Below, piece by piece: positions 46,661 to 57,150 of a stretch of DNA of 64,000 bases. Within the stretch, counting starts at the first letter, position 1. Each line of letters opens with the position of its first letter. Made by a program: the position numbers and the translations under genes. The notes under the pieces were generated by a model, which was not told where the DNA came from, ran no database searches, and was given only the letters and a program-made list of their open reading frames with translations. Source of the stretch: Endomychus coccineus (taxonomy: Eukaryota > Arthropoda > Insecta > Coleoptera > Endomychidae). Where the stretch lies: the NCBI GenBank assembly GCA_958510875.1, contig OY294067.1, positions 233,273,771 through 233,337,770 on the forward strand, in the 5' to 3' direction.

Positions 46661-46849
46661 CCTTGAAGCATGAGACTGCAAGCTGTGTCTTTGTTGTCTT
46701 TGTTTTGTTATCTACTTTCCTTTATAAGCTGTAACTTGATAAACTTTGCTCCATTTTCTGAATAATTTTTGTAGTGAATAACAGTAATATATAAAATACT
46801 CTAAGCAATATTTCGGAAATGTTTATATGAGACCTGGAAATGATTGTAC

Positions 46850-47370
46850 TCATGGATACAATATGACTTGATACTTCCCTCATTGTACGTAGTATTTAGT
46901 GTAAAGGAAGTAGGTATTGTAATCGGCACATAAAAAGTTGCCCGGATTTTCGCGCATAGATCCGTTTTGAGCATTTTTGAATCGATCTAGATAAACTTTG
47001 ACATGATGACTGCGTGTGCATGCGGAAAAACTGTGGAGAAGATTGCGCCGTTGCTATTGATCCTATGGATTTGAAATTTTGCAGATCGCTTTAAAGTGGT
47101 GAAAATACGAATTCTATTGTTTGTAGATGCGGTAGCTCCTTTTCGAATGGTATTCTTGAAATTCATCTTCAGTTTTTCGGATGGAATTTTATTATTTTAT
47201 TGAACCATGAGAACAAACGTGTTTTTGGCTACAAATATATATCACACGCGTATATTCGACCTGCAGAAGTGTCTGAAATAAAGATATAGTCTATTATCTG
47301 TATTCACTCTATGGTATGATGGTGCGAATAATTGAGCTGTCAGAATAAATGAAGCTCATTATACTCTTCA
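46850..47370 (+). repeat. Dispersed repeat R, copy 2 (uninterrupted)
   Basis: The longest copy of the family. The 5' part reads cttccctcattgtacgtagt then atttagtgtaaaggaagtag and gtattgtaatcg. The middle has ccgttttgagcatttttgaa. The 3' part ends gctgtcagaataaatgaag. It aligns to 52630-52665 joined to 53971-54260, and partly to 37735-38055. No coding frame. Confidence 0.7.
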
Positions 47371-47409
47371 GAATAGCAGGAACTCACATAAAATTAAAAA
47401 GTTCTTAGA

Positions 47410-48200
47410 TAATGAAACATAAATTATATGTAAGAATTCTTGGCTTCACAACAGAACAACTTGATGCCGAGGTTTCGGCCACTATTACATGTGACATCTT
47501 CAGTGCAGGCTTGAGGCTTGAACTGAAACTGCTCCTTCTAGTTTCTGTAGTTCTAGTAATTATTGTGGGGAAAAATTGTCATGCTACACAGTTCCGGTGG
47601 TTGACTCCATTCTGGCACCTGAGCCTGCCATTGTGTGATCATGTGCGAAGTGGAATTTCCGAGGATGGTAAGGTAATCTCCTGACTCACGGCCTAGATTA
47701 TTCGAATGATCTAGGATTTCCATCGCTTCAAGAATTTTTCGCTGATGGAAGTGTGGGTACTAGTATTTTCGAAAAGGATTTGATGATTAGTGTCAAATTT
47801 ATGTTCCGCGAATGCAGATCTACTAGTGTCACGAAACTTTGTACAGTGCAAATTTTTTTTCACACGGGTAGCTACTGTACGGCCTGTTTCATCAATGTAG
47901 ACTTCAACGCAAGAATAGGGAATTATATGAACCTCTTCTGAATGAAGAGGAGGAAGGAGATCTTTGATATGTTTTTGGGAGTGTGGAGAAACGAGTAGAA
48001 ATATAATGCTTTCTAGGGATTTTGGAAATTCGATCGCTTATATTTTCAATATTTGGAGGATAGTCAGTGAATGAAGGAGGTTTTGGCTCTGGTTCAATCG
48101 AAATATTAGGCGAAACGTATTTCTTTATGGCTTTTTGAAATTTATAATGGGAGAAATTATTTGATAATAAAACAGATGAATGGTGTTGAAACTATAGTAA
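47410..48200 (-). pseudogene. Penelope-like element, third family, C-terminal relic
   Basis: On the minus strand: PPNIENISDRISKIPRKHYI (about 48060), TRFSTLPKTYQR, then VYIDETGRTVATRVKKNLHC (about 47900-47840), matching the YIG half of a GIY-YIG nuclease (family YIGETGRTV-TRVKEH). FRDTSRSAFAEHKFDTNHQI and LFENTSTHTSISEKFLKR follow, typical of the classic Penelope/Neptune lineage, then a tail with LKMSHVIVAETSAS at about 47500. It is a different family from copies A-D and from the palindrome at 16840. Stops and at least two frameshifts. The RT is absent. Confidence 0.8.
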
Positions 48201-49500
48201 CGTTTCCATATTATTATTAAAAGTGGTAGAAATTAAAGTTTTATACGCGTTTCTTTGAGAATATTAGAAGATCAAGTAGAAACTTGTGTAGAGTTTCTTC
48301 TAGCGATCACTTTCATTCATATTTGTAATTTAATTTTGTGACATTATTATCTTGTACAGGTATCATCTGCGTGAATTTAATTGAATGTAACTGCGTATTA
48401 CAGTTTTCAATTCAATTAGCAAAGAATCGACTGCTTAGGGAACCTTTTTGCCTGTATTATTGATAGTGGATTCAAACAAGGTGCGTGAGACCATCATTTT
48501 TATATTAATTTTACAGTTGAGCTTCACGTAACACTTTCAATTTTGAAAAACGTTTCCTCGAATTTGTCATATAACGTAATGCGATGAAATGAAGGAAGAA
48601 TTCGAAATTTCTTCTTCAATTTTGGAACTAATCGGTCCGAATCAATATTGCGTTCACTCACTATTTCAACAGACGAGTTCTATATGAAATGACCTCAATT
48701 CGAAAAATTATTCCATCCATCGTTTATCCGAAATTGAAACAAAGATCAAACTCGTCAAAATTTCCCTATTTCTTCCAACTCAATTTTCCATTTCAGTTTG
48801 TCATGTACTATATATTGCTGTGGATATGTTCCATTCACCTAAACATGACCTAGGTACTTACAACTTGAAGTGAAATAGACCTTGTTCCTTTTATGTTTCT
48901 CTAAAGACGTCATCAATGTTTCGTATCGGAATATGCCATTTTTAAACATGTTGTTCCACTATATTCCAAAACAAAACAAAAGACCAGCAAACTAAGTTTT
49001 CTGTTAATTTATTTCTCTTGCGCCAATCATACTATTCATCTCACGATTTTTTTTAATGCACGATTTGGTTTGCTTGTACTCAAATCTATCATAATAATAG
49101 TATTATTAACACCTTACATCGGTGTTCTTTAAGTAATCACAGAAGTTAAGCAATGGTTCTATCCAAACCTTCACCTACTTTGTGCCATTTTAGAATCTCC
49201 AGCTACCTATCTGCTATAGTGCTATATTTTCCCAAATCGCACAGTTCTGTGATGGGAACAGTTCCTGAACGGTTACTTCATACTCCTGTTCGGTCATTCT
49301 AGATCGTAACATAGTCACAATGACGTATGCATATATGCTCAAATTCGAATCCGTTTCATCAAATATGATGGGTTCAATAATATGTTGAGACATATACATA
49401 CTTGATCTGCCTTAAGTGAACTATTGTGCTGGATTTCTTAGCTGTTTCTGTTATTAATTTTTGGGCTGAATGGTGCATGTGGGCGTCTAGAATTATACAA
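48201..49500. other. Stretch without recognisable gene
   Basis: A minus-strand frame at 49214-49399 (SQHIIEPIIFDETDSNLSIY) looks somewhat protein-like but is short and unassigned. The rest is featureless. Confidence 0.4.
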
Positions 49501-49534
49501 TTTAACAACTAAACATATAGAAGATTCTGGAACA

Positions 49535-50062
49535 ATGTTGACTGTGATGTTACACGATACTAAAACAAAAAAAAAACGTGTGTCTACTGTAGTATCACAC
49601 TGCAATGGGTATGAAATCTGCCACAAGTACTTACTATTAAGAGCCAAAACAGTAAGTCATAATCGATTTTCCCTGTTTTACCGTCATGGCAGATGTACAG
49701 TTCAGCCAGTTGGCACTCATACTTTTGCAAAAGTTCCATAAAAATTGCAGAATATTTGAAACTCCCCGATGCTTCAAGTTACACTGGTCATTGCTTGAGG
49801 ACTTCTGCAACTTTTCTTGCTAACAATCGCGCTGATATTCAGGTTCTTGAACAGTATCGGGTATGGCGACCTACAATCGTAGCTGAAGGATACGTGGAAG
49901 GAAGCATTGGTAATGAAATAAGAAATTGTAAAAGGATATTTCACAATGTCCGATTTGGACAATACCAAGAAGCCCCTTTAGAAATTGCGATGAATGAAAA
50001 AAAAAATCAGCAACAACTAGTTAATGCAGCGAGGTCAGAAACTGTAACTTTTTCTTTTATAT
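49535..50062 (+). pseudogene. Crypton tyrosine recombinase, catalytic C-terminus
   Basis: Part of a tyrosine recombinase of the Crypton type, which moves DNA by strand exchange through a catalytic tyrosine. The first frame ends HGRCTVQPVGTHTFAKVP; after a frame change near 49735 the second reads IKIAEYLKLPDASSYTGHCL with R next (the H-x-x-R box is HCLR), SATFLANNRADIQVLEQYRV, then WRPTIVAEGYVEGSIGNEIR (W and the catalytic Y of AEGY). The usual glycines and second H/W region (KRHGGW) is altered to EQYRVW. One frameshift and the missing N-terminal half make it inactive as it stands. Confidence 0.75.
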
Positions 50063-50086
50063 ACCCATTGCAATATTATCTGTGAT

Positions 50087-50186
50087 CTATAAGATAGAGA
50101 AAGCAATCAACATCGAGCTCATCAAATACCTAGAGATCTACAAAATTCTGAATGACCGGCAATTTGGCTTTTGTCAGCAGAGATCA
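50087..50186 (+). pseudogene. Short jockey-like RT scrap
   Basis: KIEKAINIELIKYLEIYKIL followed by NDRQFGFCQQRSQ matches the RT fingers segment KV-E-IIN--L--YLE---LISDRQYGFR--RS of jockey-type LINEs. Only about 33 codons, then a stop. Confidence 0.65.
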
Positions 50187-50403
50187 CAGTAACCTTTTCT
50201 AACTTAAACAACTGTTCTTCTGATATTTATTTTCATAATACTTATGATAAACTTTTCCCTTTTTTGTTAAAATGTGTTCTAAATCATACTGATATTTTTA
50301 TGCAGCACTGGTTGCTATGCTGAAACGGTTGCTATGCAGTAAAACGTCTCATTACTGTACGATGTTGAGGTCGTTAATGCAGAGCATTACTGTACAAAAT
50401 GCG

Positions 50404-50488
50404 AAAATAGTATATAATACACCAACGTGTTGAAGACTATTATTATTGACCGAGCATCAAGATTATTTCGCGAGGGGCTTTGCCCCGT
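50404..50488 (+). repeat. Left half of the MITE at 51258-51422
   Basis: tagtatataatacaccaacg, then tgttgaagactattattatt and gaccgagcatcaagatt up to ggggctttgccccg are nearly identical to the left half of the intact MITE. The other half is missing, and the sequence joins directly to the Crypton 5' flank (acgtatacattacgtatac). Confidence 0.8.
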
Positions 50489-50740
50489 ATACATTACGTA
50501 TACATGTGAAAAGCCGAAATGAGGGAAAATTCAAATCGCAAACCGCCAGAAATGCGAGAAATCGCAGGAAAAGTTACTGTACAGACAGTTTGGTGCAGTA
50601 CCAAAAACGTAGAGATGATTTCTACTTACTACTGGCATACTTCCACGATTATGCAAGTGATAAAAAGGCCTCTACTTTATGGGCACATTATTCTATCTTG
50701 AGATCAACTATTTCCCTTTTCTATCGTTTTCACTACTGAA
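50489..50740 (+). pseudogene. Crypton N-terminal fragment 1
   Basis: From ATG 50519 a frame reads MRENSNRKPPEMREIAGKVT, matching the second fragment at 51616. In the overlapping frame it continues YQKRRDDFYLLLAYFHDYAS and DKKASTLWAHYSILRSTISL. This fits the N-terminal SAM-like region of Crypton recombinases (LLAYF...STLW--YS-L--T). A deletion joins the two blocks. It lies downstream of the catalytic piece, so at least two element copies are represented. Confidence 0.65.
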
Positions 50741-51257
50741 ATCTTGTTTTCACTTAGTCGGATACTAACCTAAAATTTACAAAACCATATATTATCTGTA
50801 GCCTGTAGCAAGATTACTCACTTGAAAAATAATCAGTTTTATTCAATGTCGTCTTCTGGTAATTCTGTGTTCTCGTGGTCTTACTCTTATTTTGTTCAAA
50901 TAGTTTTGTAACATAACCAAGCTCGGCTCTGTCCGGCACTCGTTGTAAGTTACGGTCACGATTCACAAATGTCATCAGTCATTCATGTTGAGCGCGAATT
51001 TTAAACTAATGGCATTTTTTATTCAAATAATTTTATCGTGTTAGGTAATTTCAAGCAGCAAATACGTTGAAGACAATCTCCTGGGTATACAAAATCACGT
51101 TGCACAAGTTTTTGTTAAACAACTATCCCTGAATTCTCAAAACATTTGAGTTTGTTCACTATTAACCTAGGTCAACAATAGAAAAAATTATTAACCACTA
51201 CTAGAGAAATTCAACTTCTCAGCAGGCTAGGAGACGCAATAATTGTCAACTTCACAG

Positions 51258-51422
51258 CTAGTAGTGGAAAATAGTATATTATACACCAAGGTGTTGAAGA
51301 CTATTATTATTGACCGAGCATCAAGATTATTTCGAGAGAGGCTTTGCCCCGAGCGGAATAAGGTGCGAGGTCTATAAATGTCTTCACCACCGTGGTGTAT
51401 ATACTACTTTTTCCACTACTAG
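51258..51422. mobile_element. MITE with 10-bp-plus terminal inverted repeats
   Basis: ctagtagtggaaaatagtat at the left, its partner atactactttttccactact plus ag at the right, and internal acaccaaggtg / caccgtggtgt extend the inverted repeat to about 33 bp. The interior holds a short hairpin-prone ggctttgccccgagcggaat. No coding capacity. A lone ccactactag at 51195-51204 may be the end of a neighbouring copy. Confidence 0.8.
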
Positions 51423-51615
51423 CTCATTGAACTAGAATTTAATATTTTTAAGTTAAGTAAAGTAAACAATTTGATAAGTATGTTGCGTAATTTCTGTCTG
51501 ATAAAAAGTAAGTAGGCTGGAAATCAATTTTGACATTTCTATTAAATGACATTTCTCAAAAACAATATTGTTGAAATATTTACGTATACATTACGTATAC
51601 ATGTGAAAAGCCGAA

Positions 51616-51720
51616 ATGAGTGAAAATTTAAATTGCAAACCGCGAGAAATGCGAGAAATCGCAGAACAAGTTACTGTACAAACAGTTCTCTTTAATGTCA
51701 TGATGTACCCACAATTCTGA
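51616..51720 (+). pseudogene. Crypton N-terminal fragment 2
   Basis: From ATG 51616 the frame reads MSENLNCKPREMREIAEQVT then VQTVLFNV and stops at 51720. It shares its upstream flank (acgtatacattacgtatac) and first 25 codons with the fragment at 50519. Confidence 0.6.
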
Positions 51721-52629
51721 ACTCTTACGGTGTACTTGATTTATGAAATTTTGACATTGGAATACAATTTAAAACTGCCAGAATGGCGGGAGAAAAGTTT
51801 TGCCATACTCCTGTGAACGGATTATGAGCTGAAGTTTTTCAAATGTGAGTATATTTTGACAGAATGAGTTTCAGTTCCATCAGAAATTTCGGAGGCAGCT
51901 TGAAAACAATTTTGAGAAATTTAATTTTATTCATAAGGAAATATCAATAATCATATTCTTATGAATGAACACTTTTTTCGTGATTTAGGATATAATCACG
52001 ATCAACTTCTATGAGATACCACAGTATATGAGCGATGCTGATTTGAGGGAATAAATTATATCTGGAATACTTGACTTCTAGATGAATGCATTTATACCGA
52101 ATGAAATGAATATAAAGCAACGTTACAAAGGGATATAAGTTACATGCATAGTTAACTAATCGACTCAATTTGAAAGAAACATGTTACCAAAAATAATTAT
52201 CGTCATCAATTGCAATCTTAGATGACACAAATAAACGTCAAGAATTTAATGACAGGATCCTGGCGCCAGTGGCGGTGAACGATGAACAAAGAGATGGACT
52301 CGATATTTAGAGATTCAGATCTCTCGCGCGATAAGTCGAGAACACGAAAAGCACATTGGACAACTGAAAGTATAAGGTGTTCCTTACTGCTATACAAAAA
52401 ATATCAACTTCTAAAAAAACGACCGCGCATAGGCGTCGAACTTTCAGGTAAAGAAAATCAATAAATATCATTTGTAATAAACCAATTGGAAGGATTTAAT
52501 AAACTGCTCACGTACACACACTTGTTATTTGGAATTAAACAGGTTCATTACACAGAGTATTGGAAATGAAAAGCAAAAAATTCAGGTGTGATTCTACTGG
52601 AGAAGTTGCTGCTATAACAGTTTAATTTT
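51721..52629. other. Stretch without clear gene
   Basis: A frame from ATG 52282 reads MNKEMDSIFRDSDLSRDKSR and AHWTTESIRCSLLLYKKYQL before a stop at about 52462. The HWTTESI phrase faintly resembles the post-THAP region of P-element-like proteins, but this is too weak to call. Confidence 0.4.
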
Positions 52630-52665
52630 AGGATGAGTGCCGCTCCCCTCACCATACGTAGTATA
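52630..52665 (+). repeat. Dispersed repeat R, copy 3, 5' piece
   Basis: gctcccctcaccatacgtagta corresponds to acttccctcattgtacgtagta at 46871-46892. The copy is interrupted by the palindromic transposon and resumes at 53971. Confidence 0.65.
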
Positions 52666-53099
52666 TACAGGATGTCCCATCTCAGACGAGCCACCCCGTA
52701 TATTTCTTATCTCATAGTGAGTGGAAAAATCTCCCGAAACACGTCGAATGATTTTGTTTGGGGGACATATTTTAACGTATATTTGAGGCTTGAACGAAAA
52801 ACCCCCTAATAGGGGGCGCTTCAACCCCTCAAAATTGAATAACGGAGAGGGGTTGAGTGATAGTCATTTGAAAGGTTTTGGAAGCCTCTTTACAACGGTG
52901 TATGAAAAACGTAAATTTGATGAACCGTTTTCGCCAAAAATTAATTTTGTTGCTCGAATCCGCCACCTTGAGTATTTTGGTTATTTGTACCATGTACAAG
53001 CTCATTTTTATTAAGCCTTTTTTACAAACTTGAACAATCTTCAAAAAATCACATTCGTAAAAAAACTGAATTGTGTTGTCATGCATACAATGAAAAAAA

Positions 53100-53160
53100 T
53101 TAAATCTGCGTGTTTAAATCAAATGTTCAAATCGTCCTCCATCGACTTCCATACAATAAT
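53100..53160 (-). pseudogene. Transposase last codons, left arm
   Basis: On the minus strand YCMEVDGGRFEHLI and a stop, the C-terminal signature of the DUF4817-like transposases (x-NG-xFEHLL). Confidence 0.65.
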
Positions 53161-53317
53161 ACATTCTCTCAAACTAATAAATAAAAAAACAGCAAAACAT
53201 TTCCTTATGTTGCCTTCTTTTTTTGTTCTTAGAAGGTGTTTATCTGGTTTTAACGTTTCTTCGATCATTTCATGATTGTAATCAATCTGTTGAGTTACTA
53301 CTTTGCTGATTTGTTTA

Positions 53318-53521
53318 AAATTTCAAAAAATATGGTGTACACATCTTAAGTCCAAGATTTTTGTGACTCAGCCTGAAAATTTGGACGAACTACGCCAACG
53401 AATTGTAAATGAGTGTCGTCAAATAACTTCAATTATGCTGAATCATGTTAGAGACGGTTTTCAGTCAAGATTGTATTATTGTATGAAAGTCAATGGAGAA
53501 CAATTTGAACATTTGATTTAA
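53318..53521 (+). pseudogene. Transposase C-terminus, right arm
   Basis: Reads KIFVTQPENLDELRQRIVNE, CRQITSIMLNHVRDGFQSRL, then YYCMKVNGEQFEHLI and a stop. This matches the end of insect IS630/Tc1-type transposases (VY-TxP-x-x-x-LR-RI---C--I, ending FEHLL). The catalytic domain is missing, so it cannot act alone. Confidence 0.75.
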
Positions 53522-53970
53522 ACAGGCAGATTTAATTTTTTTCATTGTAAGCATGACAACACAATTCAATTTTTTTACGAATGTGATTTTTTGAGGATTG
53601 TTTAAGTTTGTAAAAAAGGCTTAATAAAAATGAGCTTGTACATTGTACAAATAACCAAAATATTCAAGGTGGCGCATTCGAGCAACAAAATTAATTTTTG
53701 GCGAAAACGGTTCATCAAATTTACGTTTTTCATACACCGTTGTGAAGAGGCTTCCAAGACCTTCCAAATGACGTATCACTCAACGCCTTTCCCCTTTTCA
53801 ATTTTGAGAGGTTGAAGCGCCCCCTATCAGGGGGTTGCTCGTTCAAGCCTCAAATATACGTCAAAAGATGTCCCCCAAACAAACTCATTCGACGTGTTTC
53901 GGGAGATTTTTCCACTCACTATGGGATGAGAAATATACGGGGTGGCTCGTCTAAGATGGAAAACCCTGTA

Positions 53971-54260
53971 TAGTGTAAGTATTGTAATCGACGCAAAAAA
54001 AAATTTCCGGATGTATCCGTTTTGAGCATTTCTGAATCGTTCTAGAGTATTTTTCACATGATATCTGTGTATGTGCGTGACTGTTCTGGTTATGAATTAT
54101 ATCATACGCATATATTTAACCTGCACAAAAGCCCGAAATTCTCATTCTAAGATTCAACTGACATCATCGGAGTATGAAGATACAGTATATTTCCGGTATT
54201 CACTGTGTGGTATTATGGTGTAAGTAATTGAATTGTCAGAATAAATGAAGGTTGAATAAA
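53971..54260 (+). repeat. Dispersed repeat R, copy 3, 3' piece
   Basis: tagtgtaagtattgtaatcg, then tatccgttttgagcatttct and finally attgtcagaataaatgaag follow copy 2 in order. Joined to 52630-52665 it gives a continuous copy, with a single TA at the join. Confidence 0.7.
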
Positions 54261-55060
54261 AATATCAACAAGGCTTTTTGGGGTTCCTTTAAGAAATGCT
54301 ATAGCTACGAAAAAATACATGGGAGTTGTGCGACGTTAAGCATTTATTCCAACTACTGCTGGCTGCTTTTGTAGTTATAACTATAGAAATAATGGTTATT
54401 CATATCATGGTCTAGAGACATATCGCAAATAGCTAAAACTCGAAGCTGTGTTTCCAGGGGTGATCAAAAAGCACAATTTTTCGAAGCAAGAACTTCACAT
54501 TCACCTAATGATTATATCTCTCAGCTCCGAATGATCATTGTATAATTGGTAACCTTGATATTATATGTAAGAAACTGAAACATGTTTCAACATTTATCGA
54601 AAAATAGTTCCATTGAAAATCACAATGAAAACAAAGATGTTTTATCAAATCAGAAGTTTGAATGAACCTTTTACATGTTGAAATGTGAAACACTTCACAT
54701 AACATTGCCTTTCACTTCAACTTGGAAGAAGGTATAATAACATACATTTACTTTTCTTCTTCGAACATTTGGTAAGCAATACAATTATTTGTGAATTACA
54801 TTCAAGGTGACAAATAATTTGTATCATTTAATTAATAAGTAAAGAGGCCAACTTTGTATGTAACAGCTCATTATATAACAATGTATCGATGGTGGAAGCC
54901 GGTACTCGATGGTAATTTATTACTAAGATTAAATGAAAAAACAGTTTCTTCGTTTTGTACCACATTTAATATCAACAAGAGAACGTTACTACAGTTTGAA
55001 CAACAAAGTGCCATTATCAAACAGATAAAACTATTTTGTAAGATTGTTACAGAATACTCA
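54261..55060. other. Stretch without recognisable gene
   Basis: The frame 54854-55066 has no motif. Confidence 0.45.
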
Positions 55061-56208
55061 TACTAGGGCAAGGTGAAAAGTATCTGAAAAATAAACCAGA
55101 GGGTGCCACAATCGATGATCCCATGTGGCATTTGTGATGTACCATCTTCAACTAGAAAGTATTGAAAATTTTTGACTTATATGTCATTCAGTTCTTTTTT
55201 GATACCCATCGAAAGCAAGCAACTTTGAAGATTTTTGTAAACATATAATGGAGTGAATTTCGCGTTTTGATTCAACATTATTTATTGCGTAAAAAACATT
55301 ATCGGGACTCTTCACCATCGATCGGGATGATTGGTAGTATGACCACAAAAGACGCTGAACGTTCTGGTCGACCAATTGAGGTCACAAAGCCAGAAATCGT
55401 AGATAAATAAAGTCCATGATATGATACTGAATGATCGGCGAATTAAAGTGCACGTGATTTCTCAGGCTATGGGCATCTCAACCGAATGGATAGAGAACAT
55501 TTTGCATATATTTTTGAATATAAGAAAGCTATCGGCCAGATGGTTCCACATTTGCTCTCTATTGACAACAAGCGCGACCGTGTGACAACTTCAAGGAGTA
55601 CCGTGGACGAAATACGGATTAATCACAACACACCAGAAACCAAAGAAGAGTCGACACAGAGGACGTGTCCTGGCGAATAAAAGCCGAAAAATTCCAAAGT
55701 GGTTTTATCGGCCAACAAATTCATAGCGATAGTTTCTTGAGATGCACACAGTATCGTCAATATCAATAACCTTGAAAAGGGCAAAACAATCACCGGCGTA
55801 TATTATGTAGAGCTGTTGGATCGATTCGACGCCGATTTGAAGCGGAAGCGGCCGCATTTGGCAAAGAAAAAAGTGCTCTCCAGCCAGGACAATGGCAAAA
55901 TTGCATCATTCATGTTCCGAATTTGTTCGCCATCCACCATATTCTCAAAATTTGACCCCCTCCGATTTTTATCTATTTCTAAACTTGAAGAAATGGCTCG
56001 GCGATAAGAGATTTGGCTCCAACGATGAGGTCATCGTTGGAACAGACGCCTATTTTGAAGGATTGCCGAGATCGTATTATTTGGAAGAGATCGAGAATAT
56101 TAAAAACGTTGGACGAAGCGTATCGGGCTACAAGAAGATTGTTATAAATAAGTTTTGACCAAATAAATTATTTCTTGTTTAATTTTTCAGGGACTTTTCA
56201 GAGTAGTA
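55061..56208 (+). mobile_element. Mariner-type transposon, second copy
   Basis: The ends share gaaaagt-xx-ctgaaaaat in inverted orientation: left tagggcaaggtgaaaagtat then ctgaaaaataaa, right aatttttcagggacttttca. The element is about 1.15 kb, close to the usual mariner length of 1.3 kb, with TA at the likely borders. The exact outer base is uncertain by a few positions. Confidence 0.7.
55195..56157 (+). pseudogene. Mariner transposase pseudogene
   Basis: Blocks in order: RSGRP-type hinge as ERSGRPIEVTKPE (about 55355-55395), VHDMILNDRRIKVHVISQAM with GISTEWIENILHI (second helix-turn-helix, about 55415-55510), RKLSARWFHICSLLT (family R-L-ARWVPRLLT), then LERGK-like NNLEKGKTITGVYYVELLDR in part (about 55765-55830), DADLKRKRPHLAKKKVLSSQ followed by DN (second catalytic D, about 55880-55890), and PPYSQNLTPSDFYLFLNLKK (family PPYSPDLAPSDFFLFPNLKK; N replaces the third catalytic D, near 55950). 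The C-terminus reads WLGDKRFGSNDEVIVGTDAY and ends at 56157. At least four frame changes and an altered catalytic residue show it is dead. Confidence 0.85.
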
Positions 56209-56334
56209 GGTGCGAGTATAATAATTCTTCACTCGGTTTAGTGCACAAGAGCTTCTTCTCACAGAGGTAGACGTTCCTGGCAAAATTATACTCTTACGCC
56301 TAGAAGAATTCTGAAATACATAATGAAATGAAAA

Positions 56335-57150
56335 TTATCTGACACAGTTTCTCTTTTTGCCATGAAGGTAATGAGCTTTAAACTGTCTCAACGAAATGTA
56401 TTTTGTAGCAAATTTTATTACGCGATCTTTTGGCTGCATTGGTTGATATAGGGGCTCTAGATGGGAAAGCAATATGGAGTGTATTATCATCTGCAAAGCT
56501 GTGGTCGGGACAGATTGTTGATATAGAACAGAAAAAAGTTTATGCCAAGACAAATCATTGTGAAACACCAGTGGTAATAGTCATTGTATCGTAGCACCGA
56601 CACCACATGGAAGGATCTATCTGAGAGAAAACTCGATAGTAAACGATTAAGTTGAGACGGCAAACCGTATGACGGAAGTTTTCCATGAAGTCCCCGATGT
56701 CAGATTCGGTCAAATTCTTTGGAGATATCCAACGCTACAGCTAGAGATTCCCTAACCTCTCAATAGTTGTCTGCCATATACGTGTTACGTAGGTTAACAG
56801 TCTCCGGTTGATCTCTGCTAACGAAGGCCATATTGCCGGTCATTAACTCTTATGGCTTTCAAAGTCAGTTATATTGAGAGGCTCCTTTCCTCTTGGATCC
56901 AAGGAAGAATGTGTTACAAACATTTCAGCAAAACGGTTGGTTATTTCTCATGATGTAGTAACCAGTATGCCATCATCTTTGGTGGAGGAATGACCTGGAA
57001 GTGAAATTTCTTCCAATTGCTTTTGCGAGAGTCTAAAACGAACGGAAGACTTTTGGGCATTCGATAATCTTGCCAATTAGTTGCGTACAGATTCTACGCG
57101 TGAGGTTGAACTTTCTTCATTTAACTCCTATTTGAATAGGATATTTGATG
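56335..57150 (-). pseudogene. Jockey-like LINE RT relic (J3)
   Basis: On the minus strand this covers more of the RT than J1 or J2. In order: TTSREITNRFAEMF-type and SLDPRGKEPLNITDFESHKS (upstream of RT), an ELMTGNMAFVSRDQP-type block (RT fingers), the motif A region SSCSVGYLQRI with its frames broken (family AVALDISKAFDRVW), LASGLPSQLNRLLSSF-type sequence (LPSRL...WI--FL), then VPTTALQMIIHSILLSHLEP in the catalytic region (family HSFADDTTLH). Frameshifts are so frequent that no frame exceeds 77 codons. Confidence 0.65.

Larger units (their letters stand above)
52666..53970. mobile_element. Palindromic Tc1-type element inside repeat R
   Basis: The left end reads tacaggatgtcccatctcag and the right end gatggaaaaccctgta; TA flanks both ends. 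Arms of about 490 bp (52666-53160 and 53480-53970) are inverted copies, sharing cgagccaccccgtatatt, a ccctaatagggggcgcttca type phrase and gcctctttacaacggtgtat. Each arm includes the final codons of a transposase pointing outward from the centre. The central 53160-53480 is single-copy and holds more of the right-hand transposase end. The element is therefore a palindromic derivative of a transposon whose autonomous form encodes a DDE transposase. Confidence 0.85.
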
